A stretch of 64,000 bases of DNA from Symbiodinium natans (Eukaryota > Sar > Dinophyceae > Suessiales > Symbiodiniaceae), in NCBI GenBank assembly GCA_905221605.1, contig CAJNDS010000001.1, positions 167,525 through 231,524 of the forward strand, in the 5' to 3' direction. The notes beneath the pieces are model-generated. The model saw only the letters and a program-made list of their open reading frames with translations, did no database searches and was not told the DNA's origin. The translations under genes and the position numbers were made by a program. Below, piece by piece: positions 20,030 to 31,610 of the stretch (its first letter is position 1; every line of letters begins with the position of its first letter).

Positions 20030-20999
20030 CATTGCATGAGGATGATGAGCAGCTCAATGACCAGTATGTACTGGAGGAAGAAGTTTGTGGCCAAGGAAGT
20101 GAAACAGATTGAAAAAGACTGTAGTTTTCTAACTCTCTCTGTTTGCACGACGAGGTCACACAGATTCCTGGTTGGGCTCCTTCGGTGACCCTGGAAGTCA
20201 AGGATTACGTCGAAACAGGTGAAGAAGAAGAGGAGGCACTGGTGACACTAGGAGATAAAGCTTGCCAGAAGCACGTTCTTCGTGTCAGGAGATGTACAGC
20301 CAACGCTCAAAGCTCCTCCGGTTCGTCGACAATGAGTGGAAGGAACGGGGAACAGGCGATGCCAAGATTCTCAGGCCCCATGTGGCACAGATCTCACAAC
20401 GTCTTGCAAGCATCCATCGTTGTAGAGGCACAGAGTCACAGGAAAATGTCGCTTCCTGATGCGGCAAGAGAAGCCGAAGCCTGACAGAGCGACACTGACA
20501 CCGAAGCCCTGATTCTGTTTTGCTGCTGCAGTGCAAATGTGCTAAGGACTTCCAAGATTGTCGCGAACCACTTCATCATCGAACAAAAGCCATATTGCGA
20601 ACATGCCTGAGAGATTTTTTGTGATGGCCAAAGTTCGACTGCCCCAGTGGCCAATCGCCCGTGTGCCAGGACTTGGTGCACAATGCAGGCAACGCCAAGA
20701 TCTGGGCCTGTGCCTTAGAGCCACTTTGCTTGGAATATCGTGCCCGTGCGCTGCCAGTAGGCAAGAAAGCCAGGTGTGGACTGCATTGGACTGGGCAGAT
20801 GACGAGCAAAAGGCCGGGAATAGACGATGCTAGGGTGAACCCGTCGAACGCCTGCCGTTCGCGAAAAGGTGGAAAAGTTTGCTCTCCGCTTCAAGACGGA
20901 AGAATTGGCCACCCATCGTTGTTGGATCATAGGTCTCCAGAGTAGTTCAACATTTAGTGACTTAGGCTGAGGAGTTTGAGGAGGCCTTCAATGCAGCCA
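20030..20999 (+). CDS. Exons of Ran-binding domain C (RanBP1-type)
   Basis: A third RanBP1-type domain can be rebuilt: DEQLNDQYVLEEEVCGQ (about 20047), IPGWAPSVTLEVKDYVETGE (about 20162), EMYSQRSKLLRFVDNEWKER (about 20289) then GTGDAKIL, GKCRFLMRQEKPK (about 20440), IVANHFIIEQKPYCEH (about 20557), LVHNAGNAKIWAC (about 20671), WTALDWADD (about 20778), VEKFALRFKTEELAT (about 20871) and AEEFEEAFNAARGSL (about 20967). It keeps the HNAG segment that I did not find in A and B, and differs from them throughout, so it is a separate older paralogue. No FG exon was found after it. Exon edges are approximate. Confidence 0.7.
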
Positions 21000-21130
21000 G
21001 GGGCAGCTTGCCCAATGAACCACGCACTGAACCGGAAGGGGGTTGGCAATCTGACCTGTTGCGAGTCGTGTGTAAGGTGGCGAAATGGTTGGAGATGTGC
21101 CTGACCTGGCATTTTTGCGGGCGATGCACC

Positions 21131-21136
21131 ATGTGT

Positions 21137-21169
<33 letters not shown>
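21131..21169 (+). repeat. (GT)n microsatellite
   Basis: About 39 bases of GT repeat with one C interruption follow domain C. Confidence 0.9.
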
Positions 21170-21172
<3 letters not shown>

Positions 21173-24100
21173 TTGTGTAAGTGTAAGAGAGTAGTATGTC
21201 AAATGTGCTCAAGGCCGGGGACGCGCTTTGGACTTGGCCACTTGCGGTAGCCTTGCGCGCGACGCCTGCAGAACGTCTTCGGATGTCTTAGGCACGATGA
21301 TGACGACTGGGAGAAGGCCTGGACACCTGCTGTGCTCTTAGAACCTGCCAGAAACGTGGTAGGCATCATGCTTTGACATCCTTTGGCACGGAGAGATCGA
21401 CTAATTTCGGCAAATCTCGGCATGTCTTGTAGACGTACCAAGATATGGCGGAACCAGTTCAGATCGGGCTGTAGTGAAGTGGGGGCAGGGCCGAACACGG
21501 GCAATTTAGTAGAGCCCCACAGCAAAGAAGTTAAGATAAGGCTGCTGTCGAACGCGTGCAGCCTTCAGTAGCACATGGTGGCACACCACAACGCCATGGT
21601 CTGGAAGATGGGTTCGGTGTGGCTGCTGACGATTTCAACAGTGTCGTGTGGTCCATACGTTACCATCGCGACCAATCCATCCAGTCCGTCTGCATGCGGC
21701 TCGAAGAGTTTGGGTTGTGGAAATCTTTCTTGCATGCGTGTGCATAGTGTGATGGCCGCTGGTATTGTTAGTCGGACGCAAAACGATTTGACCAGGTGCT
21801 TCTCACATTCAGTGCTCAGCTTTGAGCGGCGACTGCTGCCCTACGGCAACTGGCAAGTTCCTGGAATGCTGCAATCAGGCAGGACCTACACTCATGTTCC
21901 AGCAACGCAGAAACCTGTCTGCTTGTTGCGCATGAGTGAAGATGGCCAAAGTTGTTACACGGTTCCGAGCCAGCTTTTGTTTGGCATGCATTAGATAAGA
22001 AGAGACGTGTCTTCGCTTATGTTTCCTTACCTGTATTAGTGTACTTCTGTTCTGCACCATAATTTCAACATGCGGCTTTCTTTTTGAAATCAGTAAGAAG
22101 GTCGGGCAAGACTTGCCACCGATGCCTCCACCGCTTGCAGACGAGACCGGATCCATGAAGCCTGCGTGCAGGGCATACTTGCAGGCTCCGTGTTTCAACT
22201 CCTGCTGCCACTCGGATGATGCATGTACCTGACATCTTGGCCTGAGGCGAAGGGTTTGACATCTCCAGAAGATCTGGCAAGCAGGCTTCAACGGTGTCAA
22301 GGTGAAGCCTCGAGGACTTATGCTCCACGGCCTGAACCAGACATTCCCAATGCTACGGAATCTTGCCGGCACCCCGACATGAACCCCGGGGCAAAACATG
22401 CCATCACTTGCCCGTGTGGGCTCATGATGGCTCATGCGTCTTGTTCACATGGCCCAAGACTTTCACAAGAGCAGTCCACAATTTGGTAAAGTCAATGCTG
22501 CGCTTGAGTGTATGTTGCTGGCATACAATGGCTTTCGCTTCCAAACTTGTACGGCATCATACGGCATCCCAACCTCATTCATACGATTTATGGCTTTCAA
22601 GTCTAGTCATGCTCCAGTACTGCGACTTCCAGCTGGCCTCGATGCGACTGCTGAGAAACGAGACATCCGGCAAAGTCATAATGTCACTACGATGAGGCTT
22701 GAGAGCCGCTCTGTCACCATGTTTTTTTGGCCAGTTTAAAGGCATCTGAAGCTGTTCTCTTCGCTTACAGTTTTTGGCTCTCGTCCGCTCCTCAATTTTC
22801 ACACTGCAGAGTGATTGCAGCCACCGATTCGCTTCCATGTGAGAAGGCAAAAGAATCCCAGTTGGGCAGGTTCCGGGCCCCACAGCCCGCATGAAACGAA
22901 CAGGAGAAATGCCTCAAGAAGTCTGCGTACGTTTATCTGACAAGGACGGCCTCGAGAAAGTGGCCACATGTGGCCATGTTGTCATAGCAGCGTACGTCCA
23001 TGCCGCTCTCCAGCCGCTCCAGCCCATCAAAATCTTCATGGTTTCGATATTTTCCAATGTTTTTTTCCATGTTGTTGCGTCGACCTGCAAGTAAAGTCCA
23101 ACTGTTTGCCTGGTGGCCTCGTGCAGGGTTGCAGCACTCCTTGTGAGGGGGTGAAATTACTGCTGCCCGTCCGTGTGAGCCAGTTGCCCGCTTGCCTTGC
23201 GTGTTCCCCGAATTTATTTCATTTGTTTCTGCCATACTTTGCCCCACTTGCCCGACTTGCCCCACCAGTGCACACAGTGCCAAAATTTGACGGGGGCAAC
23301 GGGCTGCGGAGGAATGGACACGAGGCTGGAACAAGTGGCAGTTCGGCAAGTAGGTCATGGGCGTAACGATTTACCACACCCTACTTCCGACACACTCCAA
23401 ATTGTTGCAAACTACCAGTTAACGCGCGGTATTTGCCCTGCGTGCGGGCTCTGCGCGACAAATTTTTTGGGACAGCATGTTTGGGATTTTTTACTGCAAG
23501 GGAAACGTTAAACGTCACTGGGGTTCCGGAATCTGTGTGCTCGGCGCCTCTCCGTTGGGTAAAGTGCCGATCGGCAAATCCAGGCAGATTCTTCCTTGTA
23601 AGAAGATTGAGAAGGTGCCCGGCGACAGACAGGCTGTGGGACTGCACCGAAAAGCTGCCACAATCACGGAGCTCAAGACTTAATCGTCCAGACACTTGTC
23701 ATGGCCAATAAGGACACGACCAATTTGCAGTGTCAGCCCCTCGGCTCGAAAGAAGGTTCACGTGCCCCTCTGGAGGAGTGACATTGGGACCGGGGAACCA
23801 GCTTGCGGGATCATCGGTGGTATTGTATTGTATCCCCTTCTTCCACTTGATGTCTTAAGATGTCGAGATCTTCGAAGTTTGATGTGTTTTCTGGGTTGCG
23901 TTTTGCAGCCGTCGTTGAATTGTGTTCGCCTAAGCTCCTCACAGCGCATTGCAGCCATTGCTCTTGCCGGATAAATCCGAGTTGTTCGTTGTGCACGGCC
24001 AGGTATACATCCGCCTTGAATGCGCACTCAAGTTGTTGTGGTTGGAGGCCACATTTCAATTGGGTGGTGGGTACCTGTGAAAGGAACCCTCGGATTCCCA

Positions 24101-24690
24101 ATGCTTCCTTTTGTGACGGTGTTCCGGAATGTGCTCGGGAGCCCAAGATCAACTATGCCGCCGTGCCTTGACTTGAAGAGGGCATCACCCAGAAGCAAAG
24201 CATCGATTTACAGTTTCTGCCAGTTTCTGCCGCCTTTTTGATGCGCTGGCGCCAGACTCATATGCTGATGCTGCGGGGAGGAATGACAGTTTGCAGCGTT
24301 GCTGCTGCTGTCGCGGTAGCTTGTGTTACACATGTTCCATTTCCCTTTGCCTTAACTTGTCTTCGTCCCCTTCAGGGAAAGTTGAGAATTGCTTTCGTTC
24401 TCCGATGATGGCTGGGTCCAGGTGTACATGTAAGGCAATGTAAGGTACATACGCACCAGGCAGGAGCGCTAGCATTGATGCTAATGATGATCAGCAAAGT
24501 GTCTGTATTCTAGTGTGCAGTGTCGTATGACTTTTTGAACTCATGATGCAGCAGTGGTGCTCCCGACATGTGACCGTTTTCGTGCAGGCGGAGGAAGTTT
24601 AGGTTCTTTTTCCCCAAACAGCTTACTGCAGGGGCTTATTGTTTATTTTCCGCTTGTCTTGCCTTCATCCCTCATTGTGTTTTCCTCATG
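21170..24690. other. Stretch with scattered unassigned coding-like pieces
   Basis: I recognise no gene. A few pieces look like exons, for example LTSPEDLASRLQRCQG near 22260 and GSGICVLGASPLGKVPIGKS near 23522 on the plus strand. They share no family that I can name, and they do not join into one frame. Confidence 0.3.
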
Positions 24691-24693
24691 TGG

Positions 24694-24943
24694 GTGGATG
24701 TTGGGCCAACGTCCGCGCCGTCAAGCGTGTGATGTGGTTCAACATCCACCTCTCTGACGGGCCAACCAGCCCTCAAGCGTGGATGTTGCCCAAGTTGGCT
24801 CGGCATCCACGCTGACAAATGGATGTTGGCCTCGCCGCTCAAGCCGCCGCTCAAGCCTGGATGTTGGCCCACCATCCACCTCTCAAGCCCCCCCCGGCCC
24901 AGCATCCAGGCTTCAAGTGTGGATGTTGGCCCAACATCCACCC
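24694..24943. repeat. Array of inverted repeats around GGATGTTGG / CCAACATCC
   Basis: Near-palindromes recur every 50-70 bp. The best copies are 24696-24714 and 24919-24941, where GTGGATGTTGG is followed by its complement CCAACATCCAC with a 1-base centre. Intervening copies keep one or both arms. The unit also carries a CTCAAGC or CTTCAAG segment. Confidence 0.8.
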
Positions 24944-25105
24944 TGACCTCCAACGATTGATGGTGCCGAAGTCGTCCTTGCCTGAATGGCTGTGACATAC
25001 TGGAATTCCCATTGTTTGCATAGGTGAACATATCCATTCCAAATCCTCGCCAGGAGCGTTCCTCGTCATTCCCGTATACTTGATACTTTTGAAGTCTCGG
25101 GCTTA

Positions 25106-25467
25106 TTTCTTGCGAGGTCCAACCAATTTGCGCTGTAGTATGTGAATACGCCATTCCACTCTTAGCTATTTGGGGTCTTCGCTGGTGTTAATGTCTCTGT
25201 ACTTTCTCAGCTTCTAAAGTCACAACAAGCAAGAAACGTAGCAGCAGAAGGTGCAAGAAATAGAACAAACCAAAACGCAGAACTTGGGGTGGTTTCTTGC
25301 GAGGTCCAGCCAATTTGCGCTGTAGTATGTGAATACGCCATTCCACTCTTAGCTGTTTGGAGTCTTCGCTGGTGTTAATGTCTCTGTACTTTCTCAGCTT
25401 CTACAGTCACAACAAGCAAGAAAATCGCAGCAGAAATAGAACAAAGCAGAAAGCCGAACTTGGGGTG
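25106..25467. repeat. Recent tandem duplication, unit about 180 bp
   Basis: The block starting TTTCTTGCGAGGTCCA at 25106 recurs at 25293 with only a handful of substitutions and small deletions, through to GAACTTGGGGT. High identity indicates a recent event. A purine-rich GAGGCGAA repeat follows at about 25474-25520. Confidence 0.9.
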
Positions 25468-25946
25468 AGCACTGGAGGCCAGGAGGCGAAGAGGCGAGGA
25501 GGCGAAGCGGCGAGGAGCATGCTTGACTTAAAAGGGGAAGCAACAAGACAATGAGCAGCTTCAAAAGTGGCAATTAGGGCCTTCAGGGCTTTTTTAACGG
25601 GTTAGGCATAGGTGTTTTTGGACTTTTTGGGCTCGCGAAATGCGAAGCAGTCGTGGATTTGGACTTGTGGGCTCACGTGGTCTCGTCTCGCTGTTTAGGG
25701 TCTACGCTGCCATTTTATGGGGTAATCCTGTTCCTGTATAGAGGGAAAACAGGCTTTCTTGGGAGAGGAGATTGAGGTTTCCTAGGAAAGTCTAGATACA
25801 GAGGAAACAGAGGCCCTAGGTTTTAAGCACAGCGCACATGGGATGTGGGACCTAAGCGAGAGCGTGACTTCGACCATAGAATCCGCAGGAATGCCTACGG
25901 GTGCTCGGTGCTAGGCGAAAGCACGAGTTCGATTACAGAACGTGCG

Positions 25947-25990
<44 letters not shown>

Positions 25991-26795
25991 ACCTACTTGG
26001 GTGAGAGCGCGACTTTGACCAGGGAATGCGTCCGCGACCTACGTAGGTGAGAGTGCCATTTGATCATGAAATGCATTTGACTCCCGCCTGCTGTCTGATT
26101 CCGTCAACTATTAAAGCACCCGTGAGAACAAATATCTTACATGGCGGGCAACAACAATACCATTAGTGAGCATGTTCAATTCGCTAGCTCACTTACATGC
26201 GCGATCATCTCGCTCGTTCACTATTACCCATTGAGGGGTTGTTAAGGGCCAAATTCCTATATTGTATAAGGGCCCCTGAAAGGAACAAGAAAGATAGTGC
26301 TTCTTGGGTATTTTGTTCCTTGGCAGTCAATGGTCAATAGCTTTTGGTTATAGACAGTTTTCTGTTACATCCCCGTAAACACCCCAAGCCTCTTGTTTCG
26401 GATTTTGGTCGAGGGCTGTGATTTATCGGTTTGTTCGCAGAAGTTGTTTTCTGATCCTTCTTCTGTTGTTTCGAGATTGTTTTCGGAATTCCTCGATGCA
26501 CAACTTGGATCAGCCTCGGCTAGAACACTTTGGTGGGTTCAGGGTCTACACCCATGGTCGGTCGAGGGTCTTCCTTCGGGCTGCCACTGGATCTCAGAAG
26601 TAATGGAGGGGCGGATGCGTGTTGGATGGTGGAGAGTGGTGGATGGTGTTAGTTAGTGACAGTTGGTGTTAGGTGCTGGTGACGGCAAGGCAGGCGTAAA
26701 GACTAGGACATGCTCATTTCCCCAGTCGCCGCAGAACTGTAGCAGCCGCGACCGCTAAGGCATACCAATTCAATGGCACCCATTTTGTTCTGCAG
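25468..26795. other. Repeat-rich spacer upstream of the glycanase-like exon
   Basis: Apart from the GAGGCGAA and CCTAGGCGAGAGCG repeats I see no coding segment that I can support. Upstream exons of the next gene, including any signal peptide, should lie here or further left. Confidence 0.4.
25850..26080. repeat. Degenerate tandem repeat with CCTAGGCGAGAGCG core
   Basis: At least four units contain variants of ACCTA-GYGAGAGCGCGACTT followed by CGACCA-AGAATGCG, spaced 60-110 bp apart. A (TG)19 run at 25951-25988 is embedded in the array. Related cores occur again at 40.4-40.8 kb. Confidence 0.65.
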
Positions 26796-28086
26796 GATGC
26801 ATCCACAGCTGGAGATGTTTCAGATGCAGGAGTTTCAGGATCCTATGATTCGAGGAAAGGGTGGGAATCCACGAAAGCTCGTTTCCGCTGGGAAGGTGGC
26901 GAAGGTGATTGGCCAACCAAATACGCTCCGTGGGGACTTGGCGAAAGTGGACCCCGTGGCATCACTCCGCCCGCTGCATTGTGGGTGTTGAGTGTTGACA
27001 GCTTTTACTATGGTACTTTGTATATGCTTTCGCAGCTGACCCTGAACACGCAAGGTGTTGGTGAGCATGCCAATTGCTGGGAATGGGAGTTCGATGCAAT
27101 CGAGGGGCTCATTGGAACAGTGCCAAAGGGTCACTCACTGCCGGGCAACATCAACCAGCTATATGTCACTGCCACCTCCCAGGTCAGCGGCTGCATGCCG
27201 ATGCCAGGAACGGCTGCACAGGGAAATGGCCAAAAAAGGCACTTTTCCCAACCACAGAATTTTCAAAGGTTTTGCGAAAGCAACCCGACGGCAGTGGGCT
27301 GCCAGCCTTGGACTGTTGAGGGTGCAGACATTTGGCATGGCGGTGGGTATCGGAGCACGGACCGCTTTGAGAATTCCGAGAATACCCCTTATGTGTTCGC
27401 TGTGGCTCATGCCTCGGTACCAGTCTTTCCTAGTAGAGATATGTATATTCAAATAATCTTTCGAGTCGTTTCGAGGGGTCTTGACCCAGGTTCTTGACCG
27501 TCAAGGCTGTTGGGTATATCGCTGGCGACCCGACGACAGCTCTGGTGAAACTGGCTGGCCAGGCATTTCTCGGACCAGTGCCAAGCGAGTGCTTCCGAAA
27601 CGGCCTCATAGGATTTCCGAGCCGAATGGGCTGCAGACGAACGTCAAGTCCAGTACTCGCGAAGCTGTCATTCTCATCCCCAGCCTGCCGCCGGAGGCCT
27701 CTTGCATGCGATCCCTGCCAGAACAAGTTGATTGGCGCTGGGGTGCCGCGGCGCTTGGAGCCATGGCCTATGAAGCAGACGACTACAAGTTGGGCGACAA
27801 GCTGCAAGGAGCACAGAATTGGTGGGCTCATTTCGCAGATACTGGACAACTACAAGATTATCCACTTTCCATAGCTGGAACCCCTGCTTCGGACGCTTCT
27901 GCCACAGGTGGTTCACAAGCTTGTGATCAACGCGAGAAGTTCGGCAAGACATGCAATTGCATAGCTGGCTCGCGAGAAGTGGCTTTTGTTTCAGAAGCGC
28001 ATGCTGCAGCGCCGGCTTCAGAGGTGGGGCTGATGATCCAGAATCTACTGCAAGGCCGACAAGCAGAAAGCCCACCGGCACACTAG
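26796..28086 (+). CDS. Putative extracellular glycanase/lectin-like protein, internal exons
   Basis: Exon 1 (26796-27401) starts after TTCTGCAG. It reads continuously through WESTKARFRWEGG, VDSFYYGTLYMLSQLTLNTQ, NCWEWEFDAIEG, LPGNINQLYVTATSQVSGC, RFCESNPTAVGC and TPYVFA. Exon 2 starts at 27490 after an 88-bp GT-AG intron and continues VLDRQGCWVYRWRPDD, GWPGISR, LPPEASCMRSLPEQVDWRWG and GAQNWWAHFAD, to a stop at 28086. Multiple Cys and Trp fit a secreted protein. EFDAIE matches the ExDxxE catalytic pattern of glycoside hydrolase family 16, but overall resemblance is weak, so the enzymatic call is a guess. The N-terminus was not found, and the last part of exon 2 may be intron. Confidence 0.55.
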
Positions 28087-31000
28087 AATCATTCGAATGA
28101 AAGCACAGCTGCGAGGGTTGCTGAGCACGCCCTTGCAGATGCAGCGCCTAGGGTGCATGTCGACATGTCGACCCATGAGACAGCAGATGACTGTACAGTT
28201 TCTTTGCCTCAAGCGCATCATCAGATGAGTTTTGCGTGGCCTAAGCTGCGCTTGATCGAGCCGTTGCAGCAAGAATTGGAACGCTTGTCCGAAGCCGCAA
28301 GCACGAAGCTGGAGTCAGTACCAATGCAAAGGCGGAGGCTTATGGATCTGCTGATGGCGGAGGTCTGGCAGCTCTTGCAGCACTGCAGGCCTTGAGCTTA
28401 GCCGAGTTTCGGATTCATTCCGCGAAGTTTCCGCGATGCCCTATTTGTCATCCATTTCTCACGTGCAATTTTCCAAACTCGATTTCGCAGAACCATTCGG
28501 TTAGGCCCTTGCTCAGATGTGTTCAGGCAAATTCGGGCTGGCGCTGTGCTGGCTGTCGGCTGCAGTGGGCGGAGCAGGCTAATTTGATTGCCGCTGCCAG
28601 GACAAGGTGAGTCGGCTGAGCCTTATGCTGGGAGGATATCGAGTGCAGTGTTTGTGACATTGCACGGCCGGGCTATGAATCCCAGGCTCGGGGCCGAACT
28701 TTCCAGGTTGCCTGTCGCACGTTCAGAGAGCTCAAAGCATGCAAACTTGTTGTGCTTCGGAGGTCGCTGCCGCCAAGGCTGAGAAGGAGTCGGGCAAGCC
28801 TGAAGCCTTTTTTTGCCAACTGCCCTTGAGCACCACAACATACCACAACTTGTGAGCAGCAAGATGCTTCATGAGGCAGAATGCAGCAGCTGCGTTCTTG
28901 GGAACCACTCAGCGCCTGGGCTGCCCTAAGCATCCCAAGGGCGCTGTGGAGCACAGGACAAAGCCACACTGCCGCAGTCAAGGTCTAGTGGGGCTGGAAA
29001 CTTCGCCCCGCAATTGCCTTGATGTTTCCCAAGATGGAGCGAGCCATCGTCCACGTTGTTGTGCATGTTGTCTCTGGTTCAGACATGGGGCGTAGGTCTT
29101 CAAGCTCGACGGCAAATGCTGGCATTGAGTATCTCAATTGCAGTGGTCTGTTGTGTTTCCCTGGGTGCTCGATGTTGCTGCTGTCTTCATTTAAGGTTCG
29201 GTTTTGCTGCCGCGCCATCCACTGCAGCGGCCCTATGCTCGACGTACTTTCTTGTAGCAGAAACTTGGACGTGTCTACAAGAACGGAAAAATGGTTGTGA
29301 ATCCGTTCACGTGTTTTTTTTTGTCTTCTTGTACTTCTCGGACAATTAAAATCGTCTCATGGTGCGTAAAGCAGCCTTAAATTCAACATCTGCGTCTCAT
29401 GGGTTAGCTTTGGAGTATTACCAGAAGAGTCATCGTTCTCAGCGAACTGACCTCGCACGACATACACTGACATGAGCCTTGACACTGAGGCGCTCAGTAT
29501 GCCCATTCTGTAGGGCACGCATGCTGACAGCTCCCTGAAAAGGCCCAGTCCGGTCCATCGATCTTTGGGACAAGTGCCAGTTCTTCCGGCTCACTCTTTG
29601 GCAGAGACCCCGGAAGCCTTGAGATGTTGCGGCATTATGCATCATTGCTCTGACTGAGCCAGTTTGAGTCACAAGGTGGGACATCGTCTTCGTCGTTCTT
29701 TGGTGCTTCTTGCGGCTCCGATAGAGGCAGGAACTTAACAAGTGCTGCAGTTGTGCCACTGAAATCTTTTGGTTTTCTTGCCAGAGCGCCAAGCTTTCTT
29801 TCATTCGCTTTCATATGCCTTCATCGCCGGTCCATGGACGAGGGTGCAATGGGGCACAATGACAATGGGACCATGGCTCAAGATCTCTTGGCACCCAGAG
29901 ATGGTTGAGCCACAGACTTCCGATGCCGCGGATGACGAAGACGATGATGAAGATGAGTGCATGGACGACGAAGGCCAATCTGATCCAACTTTGGTCAAAA
30001 TCTGTCTCGGAGTTGCCGTGCCTCTTGTTCTTCATGTCTCTTGTTGCTGTGCCACTTTGACCTTTCTATATCTTTAGCCATTGCCTTCTGCAACCACGAA
30101 GCGGGAAGGTCTTCGTTGGAGGGCATGCCATCACCCCCAAGCTTTTCCTTGATGCCCAGATGCAGGCGTGCAGGAACACCTGAAGGATGCAATCCACGGT
30201 ACGCTGAAGCTGAAACGGCTTCTCAGACCCTTGCCTGCATTGGGCCTAGATAGCTTCTTGTACCTTTGGATGCTTGCACACGAGTAGCAGCAGATGGTTC
30301 ATGGCAGGAACGTGCTTGTCAGTGCAGGTGAGGATGAAGACGCGTTTCAATCGACTGGGGGCTCGCTCAAGAAGCGCAAGACAGTTGAAAGATGTGGACC
30401 TGCGGAGCAGGCTAATGTTACTTGGCTTTGATTGCAAGTTTCCTGGGAATGAGAGATTGCTGAACTCTTCATTCTAGTGCCCGGACCCAGTGTAATAAGT
30501 TCTAGTCTACCTCAGATCTCTCTTGCCCACGCCGGGTCCCGGTTTAAAGCATGTGCTAAGAAATGAAGCAAGAGGGTCCGAAGGGATAAGCGGAAGGCAG
30601 TAGAAGAGATGTTCGTGCGTTGACGAGCAAAGCAGTGCATGTGCAGTGCCGTGGCACTGCCGGGAACATCGGGAACCACACGCAGAGCACATTTTCAGCA
30701 GTTGAAGCACGGGCAACTGAACTCCCGTTCAACCTCCAGCTGGTTGTCATGATGGAGTGGGGTAGGCAACCGGTCTGGCAGCTGTGTTGTTCAGCGCACG
30801 ACCATCGGCGAAACATCGTCAGCTACAAGCAGAGGGAATGTCCTCAAACAACGCGCTCGGGCAGGTCTCAAGCACCTGTGGTGGCTGGCTAAGGCAGGCG
30901 AAATGATGGGTCAGTCGAAGGCATTCAAATCGTCCACAACATGTTTGAGCATCGCTCACTTTTGTCGCAGCGTGTGACATGTATCGGCTGCGCAATTTCG

Positions 31001-31385
31001 ACCAAATGTAATTCTTCATTCCGCTGAGTCAAAACATGGTCGAGGACACAGACATAGAACTCAACATCAGGATTTCGCATTGCGTGTGTCTGCTGATGCA
31101 TGTTACTGAACGTGTCGGCACGCGCGCAGACACATGCTAATGTTGCATGCGTATATGCACATCGATGTGTATGAACGTACGCAGGCAAAAATATTTTGCT
31201 GAATGTATGTGTGCATATGGGATGGCGCGGCAGAGAGAGAGAGAGAGAGAGTATGTGTGCAATGTTTCGTGCAGGGCAGCAGGCACCAGCCACCAATCGC
31301 GTGTTTGATTGTAGTACAAGTGCTTCCGTTGCCGGATCACGCCATGTCAAGCAGTTTAACAGTTCCACAGCGAAACACAGCCGGA
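28087..31385. other. Stretch without a recognised gene
   Basis: Coding-like pieces exist but cannot be assigned. One is a helical segment LIEPLQQELERLSEAASTKL near 28252. Another is a strongly acidic run (DDEDDDEDECMDDE) near 29931-29972. A (GA)n run lies at about 31232-31251. Neither piece joins to a longer frame that I can support. Confidence 0.3.
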
Positions 31386-31610
31386 GCGACATCGACACTG
31401 AGGTGACTCATCTTCTGACAAAGTGGGGGGCCGAAGACGACGTGCTGTTGAGGCATGTCCTCGAAGGCTTGAAGCTTGAAGAGCTGGAAGCATTGAATAC
31501 TTCTGGCTACTTACCAGACAAATTCAATGCCTGGAAATCTTGTGCCGACACTGGGCTGGAAATGTTTGGAACGAGTTACGGTAAGCTGCTAGCTAGCTTC
31601 TGCTGCTAGT
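31386..31610 (+). CDS. Unassigned exon-like segment
   Basis: The frame reads SDIDTEVTHLLTKWGAEDDV, LLRHVLEGLKLEELEALNTS and GYLPDKFNAWKSCADTG before ending at 31609. The amphipathic helical pattern, absence of low complexity and good length argue for a real exon. No family is recognised and neighbouring exons were not identified. The preceding part of the same open frame overlaps the GA microsatellite and is probably not coding. Confidence 0.35.

Noticed and set aside
24587-24630. FG-like piece GGGSLGSFSPNS as a third nucleoporin exon
   Set aside because: Only one FG-like dipeptide (SF) in a short Gly/Ser run. This is too little to support.
27715-27745. LPEQVDWRWG resembling the papain-family mature N-terminus
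   Set aside because: No downstream Cys, His or Asn boxes of a papain protease follow, so the resemblance is by chance.
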